DNA of 64,000 nucleotides from contig CM057063.1 in assembly GCA_029945375.1 (NCBI GenBank), forward strand, positions 1,426,001-1,490,000. The letters run 5' to 3'. The position numbers and the translations under genes were made by a program. This DNA is from Agaricus subrufescens. Lineage: Eukaryota > Basidiomycota > Agaricomycetes > Agaricales > Agaricaceae. A model generated the notes under the pieces. The model made no database searches and was not told the origin of the DNA. It saw only the letters and a list, made by a program, of their open reading frames with translations. Positions 55,075-64,000 of the stretch are shown in pieces (positions within the stretch are counted from its first letter, which is position 1; each line of letters opens with the position of its first letter).

Positions 55075-56430
55075 CTATCGCCACCCAAAGCGAACAAAAA
55101 AAAGATATGAAAAAAAACCTTTATCAGCTCAACGCCACAACAAAAATCCGCAAGTTTGCACACCATGATTGAACTTCAAAGATTCTAGACAAAAACCAAA
55201 GAGCCGGATACAATAACAGCCGTAAGAGTTTGGAGGATACGTATTCGAACGGGGGTTAAGAGGCAAAGCGATAAGGGTTTACTCAGCCTTATATATATAT
55301 CAGTATTCGTGATCTTGTAGGGCCATACACGAGGTGGAACACAATGCCATTAAAGCCCTAATCAAGGAAACTTTGTCACCTTTCCCATTCCTTTTCACCG
55401 TCAAAACCTTCGTCCCTTCCTGGTGGCGTCATTCGGTCTTTCTTCTTTCCCGGGCCCAAATTCCTGCAGTGATTTGCGAATTTTAAGCGTTACACTTCCC
55501 TCCGTGGTTTTCGTGTATCACGAGGATACATGTGCGTCCACTCTGATTAATAGTAATCACCAGCTGACCATACGGAAGCTTTTTTGCAAATAGATAAAGA
55601 CCGATTAGCGTTCTTCCCGGCTTCTCCCCTTTTCTTTTTGTCCTTCCCCAGGCGCCTTTGCAGACGCACATAAAAACATCTCTCTCTCACCAAGAGATAC
55701 CCACTCTCTTTCACCGACCCCGAATTCCCATAACACTCCCCCCAAAAACAAATTCAACAAACACATCCCTTGTCCCCGAGACATGATCGACCCCACCACG
55801 TCTCCATATACACCCCCAACAAACTCCATCCCAACTCCCCTAGGATCCAAAAAAAATCGAAGCAGGTCTCGACCCCCCAAGTTCCGTAACCCATATCTCC
55901 ACAACGTGGCACTCGTATCCCTTCGACTTCTGCCTCGAGGCGTAAACTTACAACACACCGAACAATCACGGGGGGGGCATAATTCAAATTGATCACTGAT
56001 CTCAGATCTAGCATGACACATTACCAACAGGGACTTTCTCTTTACCTCCGATTCATACCCGTTTAGTTCCCATGTCATGAACTATTACATTACTATATAG
56101 TTCTCGCACAATTTTCTTCCTCGTTGATCACGCACTAGAACTATATCAATCAAACCATCAAACTGATGCATGTTCCACGTCCCTGATTTACAAAAACAAA
56201 AAACAATCAAACGTCGGGCAGAAAAAACCTTGTGAAATCTGATATCTCTTGATTTCTTGGCTCGTACACATGTGGCACAATCTCTATAGGATTGGGGCCT
56301 TGGGCAACCGCTTCTGACTGAGGGCGTATACATCAACATTTAAGCGACGTCACAAGTAGAAAATATCCGGACTTAAATTAAAAGAAGGGAAAAAATAAAC
56401 ATCCAAGAATCTACATAAAACCTAATACAC
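55075..56430. other. Intergenic, no gene seen
   Basis: 1.35 kb between the TDP2-like gene and the PDI gene. Frames here are shadows without domains or exon partners. A short TA run (tatatatata) lies near 55290 and a C-rich run near 55735-55745. No RNA gene or repeat recognised. Confidence 0.5.
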
Positions 56431-58213
56431 CTAGAGCTCAGCTTCATCTCTAGCAGTTTTAGGTTCCTCCAAGAACGAGCGAAGAATATTGATCTTAATC
56501 TGAAGTTCATCAAGGTTAGATTGCACAAGAGTGCCTTTTCCCATCAGGGAGCCAAGCCTGAAATTCAACCAGAAACCAATCAACAACACGCCGAAATGGA
56601 AAGGCGGAGAAGACATACCGCTTCGTCTCTTTCGCAATATAACCTTCACCCTTAGCCACTACCTTCTCCATAACTTTCAGATAATGATCAGCACCCTGAC
56701 TAGTATTCTTCGCCAATGTCCGTGCTTCATCAAGAATCGATTGACGAGAACTCGCCGCAGCAGTAAAGAACTTTTGCGCCAGTTCATCAAACGAAGATAA
56801 CCGACCGGCCTGGAAAAAGAAAACAAACTCCATTAATTTTGAAATTCATTGTTTCATACGGGAAGTTCATACCTTTTCATTCAAACCACCACCGACTTGT
56901 CGCTGAGTGCCACATTTTTCGTTCAAATATTGCACGAAATCGGCTTCCGATCGCCCGCCTTCATATGCAATACCATCTTTATTATCGGTGGAGAAAAACT
57001 TGATGGTAGGGAAACTCGAAACATCATATTTCTTAGCAATATCCCTGTTCATCTCATCATCGGCGTTAATGTTAGCTACGATGCACTATAAATGTATTCA
57101 GAGATCATTCTTTTTAGAATAATGATAGATTCGAGAGCTTACGTTCCCTTCCGGCTTGAACGTTTTCGCAACTAAAAGTCGGTTGAGTAATCGCAAAACT
57201 TCACGACACTTCACCAGGCCTACCTTTTTCGTAAGTAGGTTTGAGATTTTTACAATGACCACACCAAGGAGCCTAACACATCAAAAGAATGTGTTACACG
57301 GGTGACCCGGATACCACGAATCATGACAAGAATAGCGCTTACAGTGAATGACACGAGAACATTCTTCGAAGGGTTCTGAAGATAACAAAAAATCAATCAT
57401 TGGTTCGGCCGGAACCGTTCCAAGAAAGCAGGTGTACGTACCATGACCACCTTGTTGAAATTATCAAGGTCCAGAATAGTCGTTTCGGGTGGCGGAGGCG
57501 GTTTGATATTTGATTTAACACCTGACTTTTTGGTGACACTAGCAGAAGTAAAAACCCTTCAATATGATTGACACATTCCAAAGGTTAAACTTAACGTACA
57601 AGTCAGCCAAGCTGTCCAAGTCCCTACCACTTTCATATTTCTCGTCCTTTCCGGTGGGATCGAACCATTTGAGTGCTAAAATTATGCAATGTCAGGTTCC
57701 AACAGCCAAGACTTGTTTGATTTATGGGGTATGACATACTGGGATAACCCTTGACATCGTATTTTTTGCCCAACGGCCTACCGGCACCGTCAGCATCGAC
57801 TTTGGCGATGGTAACTTTATCTTTGGCGTCAGCGAAGGCGTCTGCTAGTTGTTCATATGTAGGTGCAAGGTTCTGTTTTGAAGAAAGAGGTTTAATGAAA
57901 GGGTTGAAGTGACGTGTTTTGATGTGCGTACCTTGCAATGTCCACTGTACGCGAAGATCATTCAAATTACCTCAGAACATCCGAAAGAAAAGAAACACAA
58001 GAAAGCGTACCACCAGGGAGCAAAGCTATATTGGAATCCAAAGGTCAAGAACTGTGGTACAAGCTAGATTTAAAACGAAGAGACGCACAACTCGACTAAA
58101 GCAGGTTTACCATGTCCAATGACTTTATCAAAGTTGGTCGGGTCCAACTCGAGCACATTCGACGCCGACACAGCAGCCACAAACGCAGAAACAAAGAAAG
58201 CAGCGAGCCTCAT
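56431..58213 (-). CDS. Protein disulfide isomerase with two thioredoxin domains and an ERp29-type C-terminus
   Basis: Start MRLAAFFVSAFVAAVSASN is a signal peptide, followed by [35 protein letters not shown] (CGHC), KVDADGAGRPLGKKYDVKGYPT and WFDPTGKDEKYESGRDLDSLADL. The second domain reads [29 protein letters not shown] (CGHC), ADDEMNRDIAKKYDVSSFPTIKFFS and YEGGRSEADFVQYLNEKCGTQRQVGG. The helical ERp29C domain then runs SSFDELAQKFFTAAAS, EARTLAKNTSQGADHYLKVMEKVV and GSLMGKGTLVQSNLDELQIKINILRSF. The protein ends RDEAEL, not HDEL/KDEL. This is the PDI-D type of fungi, catalysing disulfide formation in the ER. A dozen short exons. Confidence 0.92.
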
Positions 58214-58630
58214 TATAGGGAGCGAGTGGTGGAAAAACCAAGTTGGGAAATTAAAGTATCTGGAAAGCCGGAGTTCTGACGTGGAGGTAACAGTGGGAAA
58301 GGTTGAGTGATGTCGTGTTGTGCTTGGTCATCCTTCATCGGCCATGGTGTTCAGTACTCTGCAAGTAAGCCCGGTTGCTTGGGGATTTGCAAGAATCATG
58401 AAGAAATGGATAGTGTTTCGCCATTCTGTCATCACGCTTGCGCTGTTCCGTGTGTCATTCCCTGTCATTCTCACTCGAGTCCCCCCCCCCCTCCGGGAAA
58501 AAAGGGCTGCTGGGATTACCACATTTGGCACTGCCCCCTCCGTTGCCCTTTTATCTATTCCGTCTCATCCTCAAATTTTTTATAAAAGCCGCTTGCTTAC
58601 AGAGTTGGCATCCAAAAAACACACCCGATC
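58214..58630. promoter_or_regulatory. Shared promoter of PDI and Sqt1/AAMP genes
   Basis: 417 bp between divergent start codons. Contains a run of nine C near 58485, a pyrimidine-rich stretch toward the plus-strand gene, and a tataaaag box near 58582, about 48 bp upstream of its ATG. Confidence 0.4.
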
Positions 58631-60114
58631 ATGTCCGCAGACCGACATAATCAAGACAACCTCGACGACGAAAGAGAGGAACACTTTATCGACCAAGACG
58701 ACATCCAAGTCGAATTCGACGCCCCTGATGGCGATGATGAACCTATGGACGATGACGACGACGACCAAGTCGGCGATCTTCCACACATCGGCGGTACTAG
58801 TTCATCTGCAGATGTAGATGATACAGAGGTGACAGATAACTCTGTCCAACATTTCGAATCACATAAAACTTCCGTGTTCGCCGTGGCTTGTCACCCTACA
58901 CAACCTCTTGCTGCATCTGGAGGTGAAGACGATCTTGGTTATATATGGGATATAACCGATGGCGAGATTATCGTCAAGTTGACCGGACACACCGATAGCG
59001 TTACTGCGGTCGCTTGGACCCATGATGGAGAAATGATTGCTACAGGTGGTATGGATGGTAAGGTACGGATATGGAGAAGAGTAGCCAAAGGCAAAGGAAA
59101 AGACGACTATCGCACTTGGGAGTTTTTAACAGAACTACAAGGTCCCGATGAAGTGATGGTATGCCATTTACCCCCCCTTCGCATTTCATAGCCATCTCAT
59201 CGTACTACTCAGTTCCTGAGATGGCATCCAAAAGGATACGTACTACTCGCGGGATCCAACGATACGACATTATGGCTCTGGCAATGTACGTCCACGAAAA
59301 TCTCTCAAATCATCATCTGATATCATAACCTACCCTTCATTAGTACCATCCGGTAACACAATGCAAGTCTTTGCCGGACATGCAGGTCCCGTCAACTGCG
59401 GTGAATTCACTCCGGACGGTAAACACTCACTCCCCCACATCTCTACCCCACACACCCACAACTAACAATCACCCTCCAGGAAAACACATCATCTCAGCCG
59501 ATGCCGAAAACACTCTCATATACTGGGACCCTCGTTCCGAAACACCCCTATTCAAACTCACCTCCTCCGACGCCCGATTCAACCTCGACGGAATAACCTC
59601 CCTCGGCGTCAACCCCTCTTCCACACTCGCAATCGTCGGTGGTGCAGCAGGCGGTATCCGAGTCATCTCCCTCTCCAAAGGCGAGGTCACCCAATCTCTA
59701 GGCGGTCACACCGAAGGCGAAAGTATCGAATCAATCGTCTTCGTTGATCTCACAGGTACCAGTACAGAAAGCCCCGGTGTCGTCGTCACTGGCGCTACAG
59801 ATGGCAAAGCTTGTATTTGGGATCTCAGCTCGATGAGATTAAGGAGTACATTGCAACATGACGATGCCATTACCACATTACTCGCTCACCCCCCTCCCCA
59901 GTCCCATTTGTTAATATCGGCTTCTGCTGACAGGACACTATGCACTTGGGATGCGAGAACTGGCCAACTACTTCGCAAACACACAGGTCACCGTGGACCG
60001 GTTCTAGCTGCATCCCTAGGTTTGAACGGGTCTGTTATTGTCAGTGGAGGGGATGACGGTATATGCGCTGTATTCACTACGGAGTCGACAGACGATGATT
60101 ATTTTGTTACTTAA
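58631..60114 (+). CDS. SQT1: WD40 protein Sqt1/AAMP (Rpl10 chaperone)
   Basis: Acidic N-terminus (DDEREEHFIDQDDIQVEF, DDEPMDDDDDDQVGD) precedes the WD40 propeller: SVFAVACHPTQPLAASGGEDDLGYIWD, KLTGHTDSVTAVAWTHDGEMIATGGMDGKVRIW, FLRWHPKGYVLLAGSNDTTLWLW, QVFAGHAGPVNCGEFTPDGKHIISADAENTLIYWD, ITSLGVNPSSTLAIVGGAAGGIRVIS, VVVTGATDGKACIWD, LLISASADRTLCTWDARTG and VIVSGGDDGICAVF. The repeats and acidic head match Sqt1/AAMP, the yeast protein that binds nascent uL16 (Rpl10) and hands it to the 60S particle. Four exons with short introns near 59160, 59288 and 59420. Stop 60112-60114. Ordering and sizes fit the family. Confidence 0.9.
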
Positions 60115-60604
60115 AAGCGTCATACATTTTATATACGAGGCTTTTCTAGAGAGATAAGACGACCGGATACTGTTAACAAGATCCTGGAATTTTTATCATA
60201 ATAAAGGGTATACATCCAACCAAAAATCCTAAGCACGCAACGCAGAAACTTAACGACGAAAACCAGGACGGAAAGAGCCTGTTTAAGGGAGAGTGAGTAA
60301 AGTACAGTTAGTTACAAGCATGGAGCAAGAGCGAATAGATCTATAGTACACTGGTGGTTGAAACGAATAGCACGACCAACGGCAGATGGCGCGCGCATAT
60401 TACGATGAAATAATTTTTGGAGAGGGCACCTCATTAAGAAGTGATATGCTAATAGACAAGTGATTCAAGCGAACCCAAAGGATATGCAGTAGTAACACAC
60501 GAATATAAGAATGGGCAGGACCATATGTCCTGCGTCAATGGGACAAGTAGAGGTCGTCGGGAAAGTCTACCCTCTTTCAAGTTATAAGCTGAAAGTAGGG
60601 CGAA

Positions 60605-61646
60605 TTAAGAGGTTTGATCGGGTAGCGAGCGTGGTGAGGAGTGAGGAGTGTTGCTTGCAGCCGCCCCAGATAGCGCTGCGGCGACAGCAGCCGCAGTGGT
60701 CTTCTGATCATCTAACGGCAGGTGCCTACGCTTAGGAGACTTCTTTGTCCGTGTCTGAGGCGTTTTCTGTAGCCGGCCAGCAGAGTGCCCCGTCTGTAGT
60801 TCGGGTAAGGTGTCCATTGGACATTCCTCTGCCGAAATCCCGTTAGGGGCGTGAAGAGCATCGTGCCGGAGCGAAAGGGTACATTCATTGTCGTTGTCAC
60901 CTATCACGGAACGACTTTTACGACGGCGTTTGGGGGCCTGTGATACAGTCGGTAACCCTCCAAGTCGACATGAGACGTAGTCGTCATCCGAAGCATCATT
61001 AAGGATAGGTGCTGACGCGGGTTTCGAAGAAGCACTGGCGGGCGTATTGAATGCATCAGTGGAAAAAGTACGTGAGTGAGCGCTACTCGAAGCCGACCAG
61101 TCGGAACAGGCTCCGTCTTGATCATCACACCCGATATCCGTAAATTTGCGTTTGGCTGATCTGGAACAGCTTTGTTAATTGGTGGCGACGGCGAGGTGGG
61201 ACTGAGCTGGGGAAAACACACATAGGTTTGGAATCGCCCTGTTTGACCAGTCGCAGTTCTGTTTGGAGCTCCTCGAGCCGCACTACATGACGCCAGGACT
61301 CTATGCGGGCATTGATGGCTTCGTCTACGACCTCCTGGTGCTTGTAGCGGAGAGACCAGTAGTTGTCCCGGAAGCTGCTGCACTCCTCGCGGAGGGTCCG
61401 GTTGGCGTCGGATAGCTCGCGGTGCTGGAGAATGAGGTCGTTGTAGGAGTGGGTTAGTCTCTGGAAGCTGGACCAGAGGGCGTCGTAGGAGACCGGGCTG
61501 GCGGGGGAGCCCGGCGAGTCCATGGAGGGCAGCTGGGGCTTGAAGACGACCTGGGGATCGTGGTCGTGGGTGAGGATGAGGGGGGTGTCCATGGGAAGAG
61601 GGGGGGCCACGTCGTGAGGGTACTGGCCCAAGATAAGTAGCGGCAT
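60605..61646 (-). CDS. Unrecognised coiled-coil nuclear-type protein
   Basis: Two exons. Exon 1 starts MPLLILGQYPHDVAPPLPMD and holds a coiled coil: SYDALWSSFQRLTHSYNDLI, LQHRELSDANRTLREECSSF, RDNYWSLRYKHQEVVDEAIN, SWRHVVRLEELQTELRLV. A 52-bp intron (gtgtgt..acaaag) shifts into ICSRSAKRKFTDIGCDDQDG, Ser-rich text, and basic clusters (APKRRRKSRSVIG, RTKKSPKRRHLPL) that look like nuclear localisation signals. It ends SSPRSLPDQTS at 60605. No DNA-binding basic region precedes the coiled coil, so it is not a bZIP as read. Function unknown. Divergent from the GH5 gene with only 54 bp between starts. Confidence 0.68.
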
Positions 61647-61700
61647 TTATTTATTTATTATTTATGCATCACTGGCCATCGGCCCGCTGCACGCGCCCGC

Positions 61701-63407
61701 ATGTTCGCCTTTGCCCTGCTCCTCCAGCTCGCCCCCCTCGTCCCCCTCGCCCGCGCCTCCAAATGCGCCCTCAGACTCAACCCGCAGCCCCAGCAGCCGC
61801 AGATCCCGCTCGTCACCCCCGGAGCCCCCGACCCCTCCCAGCCCGCCCCGGCTAATCCAAGTCTGCCGGCCCCCACCCCTTTTGATTACTCGAACACAAA
61901 GATACGGGGTGTCAACTTGTGCGTAGATGCTTATCTACCCTGGCTTCACTCATCATTCTGTCTGACACCTCTTACTCGTCTCAATCATTAGAGGAGGATG
62001 GCTCGTTCTCGAAGTACGTCGAAGCTGAGTTCCAAACTGCGCACCTGACCTTCTCTACTGCAGCCGTGGATCACGCCCAGCTTGTTCCAGAACACCGGAA
62101 ACGATGCCATCGTCGACGAATTCACACTAGGCCAACTGATGAATCCCAAAGACGCCCAGAACTTGCTGCAGGCCCACTGGGAAACCGTCCGTGACCGAAA
62201 TTTTTTGCCATGCCCGATTATTTATAAACTGACGTGTGTCCGCTAGTGGATTACCGAAGACGACTTTGTTGCCATCAAGGCTGCAGGTCTCAATCACGTT
62301 CGGTGTGGCCACCCGTGTCTTCGTCCGCGAATACATCTCATTTGTCTATGATAGGATACCTGTTGGCTACTGGTCAATTCCTCTCCCGCCCTCCGCCACA
62401 AACACCTCCACAGATACCTCCCCGTATGTCTTTGGCGCATGGCCGTATCTTCTCCGTGCCCTCGACTGGGCCAGAAATCATTCAATCCATGTCATCCTTG
62501 ACATACACGGCGCACCTGGCTCTCAGAACGGCTATGACAACTCGGGTCAACGCACGTCAAACCCCGTCTGGGCACTCAACCCTGCCAATGTCACAAGGAC
62601 AGTTGACACCATTCGGTGGCTAACGCAGAACGTCGGCGGCATGGTTGATATTATTGAACTACTCAACGAAGGTGGAGGTTTTCGCGGTCAAAATTGGGTA
62701 GATACGATCCGCCAATATTTCCTTGACGGTTACAATACCATTCGCGCCGTCGAGCCCAACAGCAACAGTCCTTTGGGCGTAATGATCGGGGATGCGTTCC
62801 AAACCCTCCAACCGTGGAACGGTTTCCTTGCGTTTCCCCAAGCACACAACGTTCTTATGGATACCCATGCTTATCAAATTTTCAGCGATGGCGAGTTGAA
62901 TCGCACCCTCTCTGATCACGTTTCCTTTGCTTGTTCCACTCTTCTCCCTTCCTACCTTTCCTATGCTTCCTCAAACGTCTGGACCGTTTTAGGCGAATGG
63001 TCAACGGCTCTTACCGACTGTGCTAAATGGCTCAACGGTCGCGGCGTAGGCGCAAGATGGGACAACAGCGGTGTCGCATCAGATACCAGCATCTTCCACG
63101 GCAGCTGTGATGGCTGGACAGGTAGTTGGAATGGAACTGATGGCGGCAAGGGGTTTTCGGATGACTACAAAAACACACTAAGACAGTATTGGGAACTTCA
63201 AGTCGAGATCGGTGAAGCCGTGCAAGGTTGGGTGTATTGGACCTGGAAGGTGCGGTTCACCATTCCCCGATCATCATTGTTCTTCTTTGACTGACGTATG
63301 TCATATAGACGGAAATCGCTGATGAATGGAGCTATCAAATGGGCTTAGAAGGTGGCTGGATCCCACAGGACCCAACTGATCGCAAGTATCCTAAAATGTG
63401 TGGATGA
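61701..63407 (+). CDS. Secreted glycoside hydrolase family 5 exo-beta-1,3-glucanase
   Basis: Start MFAFALLLQLAPLVPLARAS is a signal peptide followed by a Pro-rich linker. Exons then give [91 protein letters not shown], the acid/base Glu in IIELLNEGGGFRG, MIGDAFQTLQPWNGF, LMDTHAYQIFS, the nucleophile Glu in VWTVLGEWSTALTDCAKWL, GSCDGWTGSWNGTDGG and AVQGWVYWTWKTE, ending KYPKMCG at 63405-63407. These match the Exg1/GH5_9 enzymes that trim cell-wall beta-1,3-glucan. The LNEP motif of relatives is LNEG here. Six exons with introns near 61919, 62014, 62189, 62302 and 63250. Confidence 0.92.
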
Positions 63408-64000
63408 ACTTGTACCGTCTCTCTATTTTTCTCTCTCTCTCTTTCACTTGTTCGCTTTGCTTTCGACTCCGCTCTTCATCTGTATTGATGCATATATAGA
63501 GTCGTCGTGGACTGCTACATATATCCAGTAGTGTATCTATATCAAACCCTCGCCTCGTAGTGGTGTCGAGATTTGTATATTATTACTTCGGTTGCATACA
63601 ATCGTGGAGATCCTTATCAAACCCTCGTGTCAAGTTAAACTTTCGCCTGCTCACTTATCTCTTGGGAACACTAGCACCTTTTCCAGTTCCGCAGTACACT
63701 CCAATATTGACCACAATATCATCATCATCTACAAGCGTGCCACATTAAACCCATCAATGTCATTCGAGCGAATGTCAATTCAATATGACACCCTATTACA
63801 CACTTACTATCACATTCAAAATCTCGCCCGTCAACTCCAACCGCGCCCCGAAATCCTGAATTGACGGATTCATATACCAAAACTAGAAAACATAAAGAGT
63901 TCATAGTTGTTCTTCTTATGTCTCCCTCGTCCCCCTTCACTGATCTGATCGGCTAAATCCTCTGATTACCTGAAACTTGAAACGTGAAGAAGTGAAACAA
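63408..64000. other. 3' end region, no gene seen
   Basis: 593 bp to the right edge. Contains a (ct)n run at about 63430-63450, probably in the 3' UTR of the GH5 gene. Short frames at 63592-63864 (+) and 63725-63940 (-) overlap each other and have no domain; neither is supported. Confidence 0.45.

Overview
The window is from a basidiomycete fungus, most likely an Agaricomycete. Genes are densely packed and broken by many short introns of about 45-65 bp with GT..AG ends and occasional CTAAC branch points. Several genes belong to families known mainly from mushroom-forming fungi (DUF6534-type membrane proteins, small secreted proteins with a QCQP core, a GRE2/DFR-like reductase cluster). No tools were run. 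Exon structures come from reading both strands and joining frames at plausible splice sites, and family names come from recognising conserved motifs.

Layout. 1-5.6 kb: partial secreted cell-surface protein (-), PRMT5 arginine methyltransferase (-), multi-pass membrane protein with a probable frameshift (+). 6.4-10.4 kb: small ankyrin protein (-) divergent from a PAS plus GATA zinc-finger transcription factor (+). 11.8-15.9 kb: Sds22 (+) and a DUF6534 membrane protein (+). 16.2-19.1 kb: Ies2-like INO80 subunit (-) divergent from a CCDC174 homologue (+). 19.1-24.0 kb: four minus-strand genes (metallo-beta-lactamase fold, MoaD/MOCS2A, thiamine pyrophosphokinase, a tail-anchored CS-domain protein). 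24.0-31.5 kb: exportin-T and cullin-3 (+). 31.8-37.4 kb: small secreted protein (-), ER J-protein with HDEL (-), and an unrecognised probable mitochondrial protein (+).

37.7-50.5 kb is the most dynamic part: a head-to-tail tandem array of NAD(P)-dependent extended short-chain dehydrogenase/reductase genes with units of about 2.7 kb. Three copies read as intact (A, C, D). One (B) has two nonsense codons and a lost splice donor. A strongly decayed copy lies upstream and a terminal fragment downstream. One spacer carries an LTR-like insertion. Copy D uses a GC-AG intron.

50.5-63.4 kb: P-loop GTPase (-), second secreted GPI-type protein (-), TDP2-like nuclease (-), ER protein disulfide isomerase with an ERp29 C-terminal domain (-), Sqt1/AAMP WD40 protein (+), unrecognised coiled-coil protein (-), and a secreted GH5 exo-beta-1,3-glucanase (+).

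Most genes are housekeeping: mRNA/tRNA/ribosome biogenesis (exportin-T, Sqt1), ER folding (J-protein, PDI), cofactors (TPK, MOCS2A), regulation by modification (PRMT5, Sds22, CUL3) and cell-wall glucan turnover. Many are divergent pairs with very short shared promoters. I saw no CRISPR array, operon or viral gene. The best candidates for something new are the birth-and-death reductase array, the split CS-domain protein, and the unrecognised mitochondrial and coiled-coil families.
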